A stretch of 64,000 nucleotides of DNA from Mytilus trossulus (Eukaryota > Mollusca > Bivalvia > Mytilida > Mytilidae), in NCBI RefSeq assembly GCF_036588685.1, contig NC_086382.1:61336987-61400986 (forward strand). Reading direction: 5' to 3'. The position numbers and the translations under genes were made by a program. Positions 11,001 to 26,000 of this stretch are shown here, one piece after another; position 1 is the stretch's first letter, and each line of letters begins with the position of its first letter. The notes beneath the pieces were generated by a model. That model had not been told where the DNA came from. It did no database searches and saw only the letters and a program-made list of their open reading frames with translations.

Positions 11001-14000
11001 TGAAATCCATTGGTTTTTTAATAATTAAAAACAATTAAAATGATGCCATCCCCATTTGAATCTATGTTGCAGTAAATGGTAATTAACAATAAATGATATT
11101 AATGGTGCCAATAGCTCACACTATTCATTAGGGTAAGAATGAAGTTATTGTTTATTTAAATCTTTTTTTAATGAGTGCTTATGAAATTAAGTGATTTGTG
11201 TTTAAAACTAGAGGCTCTAAAGAGCCTGTGTCGCTCACCTTGGTCTATGTGAATTTTAAACAAAGGACACAGATGGATTCATGACAAAATTGTGTTTTGA
11301 TGATGGTGATGTGTTTGTAGATCTTACTTTACTAAACATTCTTGCTGATTACAATTATCTCTATCTATAACAGTAGTTTCTGTGGAAAATGTTAGTGAGA
11401 ATCTACAAAGGAGCGGGTCCGGTAAGGACCGATTTTGGCCTCAAATTTCAGGTTCATCTGACGAAAGATTTTGACCACTTTTTAAGCACTTACGTGTCTA
11501 TTTCATTTGATTCAATTAGTTTATGTGAAAGATTTCAACTTATTCAGTCATTAAAAACGATCCGATTCAAGCTCAAATATGAAAAATCTACCACATATGC
11601 CGAAACATGTCACTTTTCATATGGTTTTTGTCAAAAATGAAAGTGGCCACATCCGTGTTCATCCTCAACCTTTATATATGTTATGTATTATCATCAAATA
11701 CAACTTACATTGCAATATTAAGGATGAACACGAATGCGGCAACTTTTGTTTTACACGGAAACCGTCTAACATTTAACTAAAATGCTAGAATTGTGAATAT
11801 TTCAGTAATTTAGCACGACTTAATGGTGCTAGTTCCCAATATATGTACATTGTATTATCAAAAACTGCACATATTTGTGTAGCAGAAGCATTCTACTGTT
11901 CAATAAATAACTAAAAGTTTAAATTTTAACAATTTTGTAAAACTGCTATATTTTGGGGCCAAAAAGGGGTCTTACTGGACCTACTCCTTATTTGAAAATT
12001 GTTAAAAATTGACTATGAAGGGCAATAACTTCTTAGGGGCTCAATTGAACATTTTGGTCATGCTGACTTATTTTTACGTCTGACTTTGCTGTACATTATT
12101 GCTGTTTACAGTTTATCTCTATCTATAATAATATTCAAGATAATAACAAAAAACAGCAAAATTTCCCTAAAATTACCAATTCAGGGGCAGCAACCTAACA
12201 ACCAGTTATCCGATTCATCTGAAAATTTCAGGGCAGATAGATATTGACCTGATCAACAAGTTTACTTCCTGTCTAATTTGCTCTTTATGCTTTGGTTTTT
12301 GAGAAATAAGCCAAAAACTGCATTTTACCCCCCATATTCTATTTTTAGCCATGGCTGCCATCTTGGTTTGTTGGCCAGGTTACTGGACACATTTTTTAAA
12401 CTAGATACCCCAATGATGGTTATGCCCACGTTTGGTTTAATTTGGCCCAATAGTTTCAGGGGAGAAGATTTTTCTAAAAGATTACTAAGATTTACGAAAA
12501 ATGGTTAAAAATTGACTATAAAAGGCAATAACTCCTAAAGAGGTCAACTGACCATTTTGGTCATGTTTACTTATTTGTAAATCTTACTTTGCTGAAAATT
12601 ATTGCTGTTTACAGTTTATCTCTATCTATAATAATATTCAAGATAATGACCAAAAAAAGAAAAAATTCCTTTAAATTACCAATTCAGGGGCAGACAATGG
12701 AATGTCCGATTCATCTGAAAATTTCAGGGCAGATAGATCTTGACCTCATAAACAATTTTTTGTCAGATTTGCTCTTTATTCTTTGGTTTTTGAGTTATAA
12801 GCCATTTTACCCCTATGTTCTATTTTTAGCCATGGCAGCCATCTTGGTTTTTTTTAAACTAGATACCCCAATGATGATTGTGGCCAAGTTTGGTTAAATT
12901 TGGCCCAGTAGTTTCGGAGGAGAAGATCTTTGTAAAAGTTAACGCAGGTTGACACGGGACGCCAAGTGATGAGAAAAGCTCACTTGGCTCTTTGGGCCAG
13001 GTGAGCTAAAAATGTGGATTCAGTATAAATATATCTACTAAGTATTTTAATTTCAAAGTTATGTATTAAAAACTGTCCCAATTGAAAATTTATAGAACCC
13101 CCTTCTTTGAACTAATGGTCTCTGTCTATTCTTTACCTGTGTATCATGACATCTCTGGTCTGCCCTACTCTATATATTCTGTCACAAGCTTGATCTTCTA
13201 ATGCTGGGTTCCTGCAAAAAAGGAATAACAAACTATAAAACATTTCCCATGTTCCTAAGATAAGTTGTTGTAAGAACTTGTACCCTGTTTACATTTCTAA
13301 AAATAACCTGGTTTGGGAAATCCCCCAAAATAGGTCATGAATTCAGTGCATAATAAAACAATTAACAACTAACAAAATAGTTGAAATGTGAAAAGGTTGT
13401 CTGTAGTTGTAAATGCCTTTCCCTTTATTATGGGCCGGCACTAAGCCGATACCATACATTTGTTATAAATATTTGGTATCTTCTTATAAAAAAAATAATA
13501 ATAAAAAAAGCATTTCTTTTAATTATCTAAAATCTTTTATTCCCATATACCGTAGAAAATGAAAATACAGATCTGCAGAAACTCATGTAATAATCTCAAA
13601 AAGATATCGTATAATGGACTGGCTTAGTGCCGGCCCATAATAAAGGGAAAGGCATTTACAACTACAGACAACCTTTTCACATTTCAACTATTTTGTTAGT
13701 ATAAATATATAGTATGAAGTATTATGATAACAATGGTGGCATAATTTGGACTGAGTTAAAAACCAATATAGATTATAGATGCAATGTATTACATTTGAGG
13801 ATATTTAATGATGAGACAATTAGTGAAATTTAAGTAGGAATACCATATTCAGATTTTCAAATGTCAATTAACTATCCTTGAGAATCTCATAACAGATGTA
13901 TTATGTGAATTCAAACTTCAATTTAGGGACCAGCTGAAGGACATCTCCAGGTGGGGGAATTTCTCGCTACATTAAAGACCTGTTGGTGACCTTCTGCTGT

Positions 14001-17000
14001 TGTCTTTTCTATGGTCGGGTTGTTGTCTCTTTGACACATTCCCCATTTCCATTCTCAATTTTATTTTATACATGTCATAAGGGTGAAGGTTGGTTCCTAT
14101 TAAACACGCTGCAATTGTTTCCACCTGTTCTAAGTCAGGAATCTGAAATTTGTTGATGTAGTTTCTCATTTTTTATTTAGATTAGACTGTTGGTTTTCCA
14201 ATTTGAATGGTTTTACACCAGTCATTTTTGGGGCCCTTTATAGCTTGCTGTATGGTGTGAGCCAAGGATCCGTGTTGAAGACTGTTGACCTTTAATGGTT
14301 TACTTTTATAAATTGTGACTAAATGGAGAGTTGTCTCATTGGCATTCATACCACACCTTCTTATATCTATGTTACTGATCTATAATTTAACATGTAAACA
14401 AATGGTCCAAAAAAGCAAATTGATTGATAAATTTAATACAACACGCAATATACTTCCTGTGCACACAAATAAAAAGTAAAATCACAAAAATACTGAACTT
14501 AGAGGAAAATCAATTCGGAAAGTCCATAATCACATGGCAAAATCAAATAAAAAAACGCATCAAAAACGAATGGACAAGAACTGTTATATTCCTGACTTGG
14601 TACAGGCATTTTCAAATGCAGAAAATGGTGGATTAAACCTGTTTTTATTGCGCTAACCCTATCACTTTGATAAATGTGGTATAAAACCTACCAATGTTGA
14701 TCTAGCAAGAAGAGATGGTTTCCTCCAATCAGATTTAGACCAACACCACCAGCTCTCAGGGACACCAACATTACTTCAGATCCTTTGGGATTGGTGTTAA
14801 AATCTTCCACAAATTCATTTCTCTTTTTAGGGGGGATGTTGCCCTGGATGACACTGTACTTAACACCCATTCTATCTAGATGGACAGCTATTATATCCAA
14901 CATCTTAGTCCACTGTGACACAATTACGCTGAAACATTACGTTTATAAAATACACTATCATACATTCACAAGTCTATAAATGAAAACAAACTGTAATTTT
15001 AAATTAAAACCTGAAATATTGGATCGTTATTTCTATGAATATTCATTATTCTACTGATTTGAAACAAAGACTTTAATCTTAAATGGACATGGTATGACAT
15101 TTAGCCAGTTGGTCCTCTAAAAAATTTTACAATTTTAGTAAAAATGCTAAAAATAAAAAAATACTTTTAAATATTTACATTCGACTTTTAAAATCTTTTA
15201 TTTATATTTTACTTTTAAAATCTCTTTTTTACATTTTACTTTGAAAAGTCTTGAAAATCCTTTATAATCAAACTACCTTTTCTGCCTTCTGCTCTTTTCT
15301 GAAGAATCCCTTATTTCTCTCAATTTCTTCATAACTGCCTCCACCTGAAAGTTATTATATTTAAAGCAATTATTCAATGGCATTCATACCACATCTTCTT
15401 CTTTTATATTCAACTGCTACACCAACAGGTGCAGTGAAAATAGTTTAAAATGAATGTACAATAAAATCTGAAATATTCAAATGAATTAAATCATTGTGCA
15501 AACTTTTGGAAATCAATATCTTTTGGTTATTTCAAGATTTGTATGTATGTTGGGTTTGAGCCCAATAATCACATTACTGTTTATTTAGAAATGTTTGCAA
15601 TGGTTCATTTTATTGCAACGAGATATGTGTCACGAAATTAAAAACTTAAACTTTATATTTTGATAGGTTTTTTTTGCATGCAGCTATTCCTGATTAACAA
15701 TAATTAAACTTGTCTTTGTGTCGATTGTTCAACAACCACAATTATAATTGCATGTCATAATTTTTTGCATTTACAGTACTTACAAATTGAACACACTATC
15801 ACAAATATAACATTAATATAAAATTCTAGCTGTCTTCAATGTAAACATTTTAATCAATCAAGCAATTAAACATAAAATATGGTATATGTAATATCAAACA
15901 CTTGTACCTTTGTACTGAGAGAGTCCTTTTCAAAGCAGGCATTAGATTTGGTAAGAGAAGGTTCTTTGGTTCCCTCTTCCTCCAGACCCATTCCTCTCAT
16001 CTGCTCTACAATATCTAACTCTAAGCCTTCATCCTCAGCTATTTCATCTTCTAGTGCCTGCAAAAATAATTCATTAAAAGTTTTAATGAAAAAAACAAAA
16101 ACAAAACCTTTTATACCTATGATATATTGAATAATTAAGAAACTAAACATTCCCCTATCATTTTTTGAAAATATAGCTCATTCATTTGAATCTTTTTCCT
16201 GAAATAGCTGTTCAATTAAAACATCATGGTACAAGGAACATGAGGAACGCCATCCTACTTCTGGTAAAATATCAACTGTTCGACACCAATGCATAGATGA
16301 GATCTGAAGGACCTGCATGGCCTTTTTGAAACAACCAATAATATGAGAAATGCTGTATGTTAAATTTAGTTAATCATTCTTCTTGGGAGAATTGTGACTA
16401 TACAGAGACACAGTGTTACAATCTAGATTAATGACGGTTAATGTTGTGAAAATCTGTGTTTGTAAAATAAGTTCAATATGTAAAATTTCTTTCTACTGAT
16501 TTATAATTCATTTCACATTGTTTGTGTAATAATGTTGAATATCAAGATGGACATTTGGCTCTAAGTGGAAGGTCTCGTAGTGACTTACAGATGAATAATA
16601 GCAATAAAAGTGCTGTTTCTTTGCTTTTGTGGGTTTTGCATGTACTGATTTTGTGTTATGGAGGGATATCCCATATCCTTGTTTTTCTATTATACATGTC
16701 ATTTAATTTTTTCTACTGTATGAAACTCTATTATAGAGTGATTGATTGTTGATGTTTTATCACCACTTTAAATGCCACTTATGGGGTGTTTTGTGGTGGC
16801 CAGTTTTTATTGGTGGAGGAAGCTAGAGAAGACCACTACCTTTGAACATGTTCATGTTGAAAGGAAAACTGACAATCCTAGTCAATTTAGATTGAAGTTG
16901 AGTGCCACCACATGAAGAGGGTTTGAACACACAATCTCAGTGTTGACTGGCAAGTGATTACAGTAGTAACTACTAAGACCACAGAGGCCCCTCTTATATG

Positions 17001-20000
17001 TAATAGAAGGACAAGTTTGCCTTCTGTATTCCTCATACTTACATCTTTCATTAAACTTAAATGACAACAACATTGTCGTAACCGTAACAACATAACCAAG
17101 ATCATTTGACCTCCAGGTCTCTGTTGTGTGTTGAGGGCCAGACCACCTCCTGTCATCTGTGACCCTTGACCTGCAACCTTTGAAGGTGATTTGTCTTGGA
17201 ATGGGTTTACATTTGATGTTGTAGACTGACTTGAAGTGTCAATATCCTTTTCTCCATGTCGTTTCAAATAATCTCTCATAACATCCCTACAAGAAAAAAA
17301 TATATAATTCCAAGATAACACTATTGACTAGCACAAAAAACAAAAAATTCAGATACACAAACTTGTTTATTAATCATTAATTTAATAAGCCCTTCATTTT
17401 TTCGTGTCCCATTATTATAGGAATTCTTAGTTAACCAGCTGTCCAAATTTCCAAACAAAACTGATTACTCTACTTTTTGATGGGGTATAAATGGAATCAA
17501 AATAAGCATTTGACTGGATGATATATTCATAATCCATACTTGATTAATTTTACCATAAACTGCATTGTTAAATTCTATTTTAAGATCCACCTACTTTGAT
17601 TGCGCAAATATCTTTTCATACACTTTTCTCTCATTTTCAGATAACTTTATTTCATATTCCTTTATAGTCTTTGTTGGTAAAGCTACCTACAAAAAAGAAA
17701 CACATTTTCTTTGATAGGGGACAATAAAAAAGATTTAAACATTTTCAACAGTGAACAAACAATACAATGATTTGCTAAAGCAATGTGTTTTCCATTAAAA
17801 GGAGTTCAAAACAAATATATTATTCTTAAGAGTGACTGCATTGTCACAATTAAATGATATTTGTAAAGTTTTTGATAGAGCTTAACTTAAAGTGCTGCTT
17901 AAGATATAGATTATATAACATTTGAAACAAAAATGTGTCCCAAGTACACAGATGCCCCATCCACTCTATCATTTTCCAAGTTCAGTGGACCGTGAAAATG
18001 GGATAAAATCTCTAATTTGGCCTTAAAATTAGAAAGATCATATCATAGGGAATATGTCTACTAAGTTTCAAGTTGATTGGACATCAACTTCATCAAAAAC
18101 TACCTTGACCAAACACTTAAACCTGGAGCAGGACAGACAGACACACAGACCAGAATATATAATGCCCATTAATTGGGCATAAAAATACCAGGGTTGGCAA
18201 AGTATTACCTGGTTTTCCCGGGTTGGGCAATACTCCCAGAAATGACTAATACTGGGTAATACTGGGCAATATGATTTTTTAAGCTTATTTCAACACAAAA
18301 TAGTAAAGACTTGGTGTCGTTTCATTGTATTATAGCTAAATATATACATTTTATACAGATAACCATTGACAGTCATTTCTAGAAGATTGAAAATTCAATT
18401 TCATTCTTTTCTCCACTACTCCTATGTAGGCAGAATATAAAATTTGAACATTTTAGGATAACTTGTTAATTTCCATGTATTGTTTCAATAATCCAAACTT
18501 TAAAAAAATGCATTTTATAGCAGTATTTATATGAATTATAAATTTAAATTCTATGCAATCACATTGCTAAATAAACACCCTACAGGGTCAAGTCATTAAT
18601 ACTTATAGAAATGAAAAGGCTGAATATTGTTATATAAACATTACTATGTCTTGATCTGAATAATTATTTATTAATTAGTGATATACATGTATATAAATTA
18701 TGCAAAAGTAATTTTTCTTACAATTTCTTGTTAATTCTTAATTAAAGATATATAAACATTTGAAAAAAGAATTTTTAGAATTTATGTTAACAGTTTTGAC
18801 ATATATATCTAGACGTGAGGGTGATTTAATAAACTTTTAAGAGAATTATTGAGAAAGACCTTTTCCATTGTCTACATGTTTTATTCTTGTCTCATAGTTG
18901 CTAGAATGGTTCCTTTTCAAATGAATACACTTGTATTATCAGACTCTAAAACAAGTAAACTTATTCATAAATCAAAATGTGTTTATAATAGTCTTAAATG
19001 TATTCCATTTGAGTTTGATCACTGAATCATCTTTAAGATTCAGGCTTGTATTTTATATTACCCAGTATTGCCCAGTACAATGTATTACCCATTAAAACCC
19101 AGTAAAACCCGGGTTTTCCCAGTATTTCCCACTGGGCTGGGCAATACTCATAAAACCCGGGTTTTTGCCAACCCTAAAAAATACACTGGAATTTATTATT
19201 CAAATAATTACATTGAAAAGAATTGCTACAGAATTTAATGACTTGATATTTTAACTTTTTAAAAGAAGCAATTATAAACCAATGCAACTTACTGAAAACA
19301 TAAAATGAGAATAGTAAGAAATTAGTTCTTATTGAATCCATTTAAAAAACATGAGAAAAATACAACACTTGACCTATAAATAATAAACTCATTTGTAAAA
19401 ATTACCAATGGTTTTCCAGCCTTGTCAACTTGGTTCTTAGTTCTTCTAAGTAATAAACATTTCACTAATACATTCAGACGACTATGACCACTGTTGTCTG
19501 AAATAATAAATAACAAGAAATATAATTGTAAAAGGATGCTGTTAAAAAAGTCTCTTAAGTATTCAGAGTCTGCCCTATTGAATAAATTGAAAAAAGTTTA
19601 AGGTCAAAGGGCAAGGTTATAATTGACCATTGACCCTTTGACTTTTTAAGTATATGTTCATGGTCATTACTGAAGACCCCACTAACAGTTTCAAGTTATA
19701 ATAATTTGAAATTAAATTAAACTGTTGACACATAAAAATGTCTTGCCTACTAGCATAAAACAGCAACACTGTTAATTAATCTAGTCACTGGACCATGACC
19801 TAGCTAAAGGGTCATGGCCTTTGAAATAGTCACCAGACTGATATGATGCAACTTCTTACAAAATATCTTTGATCTTTCTCAAGTAGGTCCTATCAAACTA
19901 AATTAAACAGAAAACTTTACATTGAAAATTGCTAATCAATTCAAACAAACTGGACCTTGTCCTTGGTGAAAAGGCCTTAAAATAATCATCTAACTGACAT

Positions 20001-23000
20001 GAACTGATGACATGTTAGCCATAATTTGTTAAATCACTTACATGTAAGATACATAATTAAATCAACTACATTGCTGCAAGATGAATGAAAAAACATTTAA
20101 AATCCTCCATTTTTTTTTGTCATTATGTGTTTTTCTAGCTACCTCCATTGCCTTTTCTCAACAATCATGAAAGTTCATTTCGCACATTTACAAATCTTTT
20201 TTCATGCACAAATTATATAAAATATTAATCAATATATTCAATATGTTTAAAATAGTCATGCACAACCAAAATGAAATAAGCTGTACATTTATACCTTCTA
20301 CAAAACAAACCCTTTGAACATACCTCTCTCAACCTGTTTCTTCCATAACTTGTATTCATCAAATGGGGAGCATCTTAAAAATCTGAAAGATTAAAATTAT
20401 TTACTCTGAAAAAAACTCAAAACATTATATAGTTTTGTCATAATGGTTTTTTTTAACTTCAAGTTAAACACCTATAAAACCAAAATCTGGCTTTTATCAG
20501 ATGAATTTGGAAGATATCACATTTAGCCTACACAAAAAAATCTTTACACCATGTTGCTATTTGTCAGCCATTACTGGACATCAGAGATGACCCCAGAAAA
20601 TTAGATTTTTTTAGAGAAAATATCTGATACCACAAAAGAAAAGTGATTGTTGTATGAAGTCAATACTTAAAGTGTCATATAAATTCTTTGGTCAAGTGTT
20701 GCAAATCTCCAAATAAAAATACGGTCTATTTGTAAGCTATTGAATTTCAATGCAATGTATGTTTCACTAAAAGTGATATTTTAAGACCTTTTTAAGTGCT
20801 CCTTAACTTCACATGACAAATGAAGTTTAGAAATAGTATTTTTTTAACATGCAAATACCTCAATAAAGAAAATATATCTAGAAGTTTATTCTGTATAGGG
20901 GTACCAGTCAGTGCCCACCGGAAACCAGCTCTTAATCTACACACTGCTACTGCTGTCAAACTTTTATGATTTTTAATGTTATGTGCCTCGTCTAATACAA
21001 TTCTATCCCAGGCAATGCGTAACATCTTAGAGTCTGATTTGTGTTTCACTGCAGAAAGCTATAAGAAAACAATCATTTGAAAGATGTGGCATGTTTTTTC
21101 TCATATGAGTATTATTTCAAGTTTCTATTTGAATATTTTCCTTTCTTGTTGAAGTATTGCAAATTAATCTGAATATATCAATACTTTAGTTTCGCCAATT
21201 CATCTAACAAATATATCAATAATTTGGGCTAGTCTAAATATTCTAATTGTTTTGGTCTTATAATAATATCGACAGCTGGCATATTATGAAAGTGTTTCCT
21301 TGCCTGTTATCATGGTTATAGTCTTCAATTGTTAATCTTATCCTAACAGATAGGTGCTTAATGTTTCAACAAAAAAATGTAATCCACAGTATGCAAGACA
21401 GACACCAATTGCCTGATGCAGACTGGGCATTAAACAAATTATTATAACTTACAATTTAAATAATTATATATATGTAAAAAATTTAAATTATTGTACAGAT
21501 GTCAAATTTTTAAATTATTGTACAGATTAGTATTTAATTTATAACCTCATCTTTTTTATCCTCTTCATCTGGATCTTCATCCTTAGCAGGATCCTCAGCA
21601 TTAATATCTGATGCCCCAACCTCCTTAGCAACCAGGTTATAGGTTGTCAGCACTACATCATTGTCAGCTAATCTATAAGATTGAGATGCTAAATTATCTA
21701 CACTTGTTTTATAAGCAATACAAAAACATATATGTTTGATAGCTTTTAAATGGGGTAATGGTCATTTTACATTTCTTTCATAAAGTAAAACAGTTGTTAA
21801 GCCATTCATCAAGAAGTTAGTAATTTAAGGTTAATTATTTTTAAGTACTCAAATTTTATAGTTTCAATTTAGGATTAAATTATTGAACCATACCTATGGT
21901 ACATTAAACAAATAGAACTGTATTTAATAAGTGGCACTAACAGATAAGCAGTTTACTGATTATAATGCCTAACTGATCAATCAAAATAATTTTGTATGAC
22001 CAAATAAAATATCCTGTTAGATATATTAAATTATTAAATAATATGAGCAAATCAGCCCTAATATGGATAAACCAGCATGTGCAATTCTGGTGATATTATC
22101 CTGTCGATATTAATACAGAGTTAATATTTTTTTTCTGACTGCCAATATTAGGACCAATAAGGAAAAAACAATATTGGTCAATGGGCTAATACAGAACATT
22201 TACTTCTGGTTTCAATTTTCTAATGCCTAAGCTAACTTGACAGTTAACTTTGGATTGATCATCAGAAAGCAGACAATTCTAGAGCAAAATAGTTAAACTG
22301 TCTGATTTATTCATACCTGCTACTTAATATTTGGTAGATAAAATGATTTGTAATATTATAAGATTAAGTACATGGACGATTATTCAGAAATTACATCTGA
22401 CAATGTTGACAAAAAATCCATTGTGAATGCGAAAAGAAAGGTTCAGATAAGAATTTTTGTATCTTCTTCGACTTAAAGGTATGTTGCTTAATTAATTAAC
22501 GATTTAAAATCATTTGAAAAAAGTGTTATCAACTGGCTGTTTCTGTATTGGTCCTGCTATAGACTCTCATTCAGCTGTATTGGCCCTAGACTCTTCAAGT
22601 CTCAGGTCCAATTCAGCTAACCTCGAATCTATAACTGGGCCAAAACAGAAACAGCCAGTTGATAACTCTATAGAATTGCCCATTGATTTCTGGATAAGTT
22701 AAACATGTTTTTTCGTATTATTTTTATGCATCTTAAACAATTGTAATAACCAATAAAGAATTCATGGTTTAACTAGCAATTAACTTTAAGCACTTAGTAC
22801 ACACTTGCATTGATCAGCTGGCAGATAATCTCCCCTTTTCATTCAGGGGAACATAACTCTACCTTAGTATATCTGACTCTCTGTCAGGTCCATGATACAG
22901 CATCACTTTCAGTCTACTTCCTTTAACTCTTCTTTCTATCTCTGTTTTCCATTGATGGATCAAAGATGCTGGACAGATCACCAGAGTAGCTCTTGATTTA

Positions 23001-26000
23001 ACCAAATTTTTGCTCACTATAAAACAAACAAAAAAAGAGGTTTCAATCGTTTTGAATTCATACTTACCAAATAGTAAAACAGTAAAACCATTGACAAGGT
23101 TCCTTTTGGCAGGGAAATTTATAACCTCCTGTTTTTTATTTACAATTTTATTATGTTTTCATACATTTTGTAACCATATCTTTTATGTTTACTTACATTT
23201 TTCTAACTGTTTGTCTCTACTTAACCAAGTCTGTTTATCTTCATCTGTACCATTTTCCTTCAGTTGTTTTTGTTTCATTATCAGTGAGATCATAGTCAGG
23301 GTTTTACCTAAACCCATGTCATCAGCTATCAACAAAAAACATAGTGCGGTCAAAACCATGTAATTTACTTCTACTGTGTGTAACAACACAAACTGAGATG
23401 ACATTATTTTCATGAATCTTTAATAGTCACATGGTAGTCATTTACATGTAGATAAATCTTAAGAGTTCTAGACTTATTTTTAAAATGATAGAAACCAAAA
23501 CAAGTATGCAAGGCAGTCTGTGCCAAAAACCAGTAGCCCTATGCCCATAATTCAGGACAGTGGACGTTTTTTTAAATTGGTTAAACACATAGAATTATCT
23601 GTCCTACATAGAAGATATTAAATTTCTTTAAATTATTCATTACAATTGACCTCTCAACAAACAATCCTTTCTTTTCATTTTACCCAAGAATTGTTTTACC
23701 AAATATCATGATGTTCCCTTGTAATAACTCAAACTAACAAGAAAATGACTCTCACTGTTTTTCTGTTTCATTTCTGTTTCATTGACACCATCTAAGTTTT
23801 GATTAAATTTTCAAAGTCAATTATTGGTGTACCATTTCAAAAAAATCAAAACATTATATTTTCCGTCACATTGTCAGTTGACTGACTGACAGACAGATAA
23901 AGCAAAATGCACTGTATTACAGTCTATAAGAGGGATTATAACATATTAAATCTATTGCAAAAGGTTACATAATAAAGTAGATATGACATTACCTAGAATC
24001 CCTCCAGCTGGTTGTTGTCTTTCCCTCCACACCAGCCATGCTATAGCCTGTCTTTGATGCAACATTAAGGGAACTTTCAATCCTTCTGGATCTTCTAATT
24101 CATAGGTGTCATCAGGACAAGTTTTTATTTGTCTAAAATTATACACACTTGTATATAGAGTAAATAGATTACTTCCAAAAAGCAATAAACATCAATATTT
24201 TTTAAAAGGATTAAAAAAACTTACCATGCTTATAATTTTGTATACCATACACACATTTTGACAAAAGACTCATAAGTGACGCTAAAATCTAAAAAGTCAA
24301 AAGTGCAAATAAAGAACAAAGTTGAAAAGTCAAAAAATGCAAATTTGCCAAATACAGATTAGATATCTATTTCTGGGATAGAAAGTCCCTGGTATTTTGA
24401 AAAAAATCATATAAAAGAATTATCTAGTGTTTCCTGATGCATAATTTAGTATCAGAAGTCCACCCTAAAAGGAGATGGGTATGACAATAACTTTACACAT
24501 AGATTTATTTGGTTGTTATGCATTCTAAATCAGAATTTAATTAAAACATTTACACATGTTTTCAACAGATCTATTTCTCTATTGTACTATAAGGGAATAT
24601 ATATTTTCAACTTTTAAAAATCCCCATTACTAAGAAGGATTAGTCTTTACTTATGAAGTTTTTCTATAGCCTCAGCTGTTATACTGGTGACTTCTCTCAT
24701 TCTCTGGTTTGTCATTCTGCCTCCATACAACTGCATGGCTTGTGGATTTGCTTTAAAAAAAAAAAAACTTTTATATTAGTTATTAGGGTTTCCTTTACAG
24801 ATATCAACATTCAATGCATATTAAAGCATGATTCAAGATTTAAAAAATATCTCCTATTAAGGAGGCTTGAGGGTATACAAATTTCAGAAAAAAAATAAAC
24901 ATTTGTTTTTCATTAGAAATTTTATTTGTTACCTTTTGTAGTTGTAACTTTATCATATGGTACAAAAATCATTCAAAACAATCAATTCGTGTTGGCCCCA
25001 GATGACTTTTAAAACGTATTCATCATTGAAAAAGTTCCAAATTATCTCCCTTTGATGAAAAAATGCCATTTTTTGGCTTTAAACTTGAAATATCTTTTTT
25101 AATTCATCGGTGACCTATATTTTTTAATATAATTTCTATACAAGCTGTACTTAAACTAAATTATTGTACAATTTGATCGATTTCTGTAATAAATTTCTTT
25201 TTTTATTTCAATATTAACTTTATTTCTCCTATTACTTCAACAGAAAAAACCCACTTTTACAAAAATGTATACTTCTTTCGAAGGCAGATTGTGAGCGCAA
25301 ATGAACGGTGACCCCACTTTTTTATTTTATTTTTCTATTAACTATAAGATAAAGGTTATTTATAGAAAAATATAGAGAAATCCTATATAAATGATTTAGA
25401 CCCGCGAACCCCCTTAACAAGATTTTGTGTCAGCAGATCAAAATGTCCTACACATACCGAGATTGAAATCAAATTGTCCATGATTTTTAAACAGAATTTA
25501 CCAATCCAAGCTCATAACATACTTTGTCAAGGATTTTTAAAGTGCTTTGAATTTTGAGTCTTTGGTATCTTGGTTAAAATTCCAATCTTTTCCACCATGT
25601 GATAATCATTGAAAATCATTTGTTTATTACACTATTGATCTCATTAAAATGCTGTTGAAACTGAATAATAATTGTTTTATTTTAAAAACTTTACATTTAA
25701 AGATGTCAAAATTTTAACTTCAATTTTCCACACAAAATAAAGAACAATTACATATATGATACATTTTGTAAGTTTATATATAAAGTAATAATTTACCTGC
25801 ATATAACTGCTGCATTATGTGTGGTGGTATAGTCTGTGTGTGGGCTAGTATACTGGTTTGTTTTAACCCTTGTGGATTGTGGGCTTGGTGATTGGATGTA
25901 GGTTGTGTTGACCCACTAGTCATTGGTATCTTTACAACAGACGTCTTTCCATCTACATAAATTAAAGGAATAAAAATGACAAAAACTAAAATTGATAAAA

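Noticed and set aside
11389-12900. Several 60-100 codon frames between R1 ends
   Set aside because: They fall inside repeat copies, are not conserved between copies and have no domain signature.
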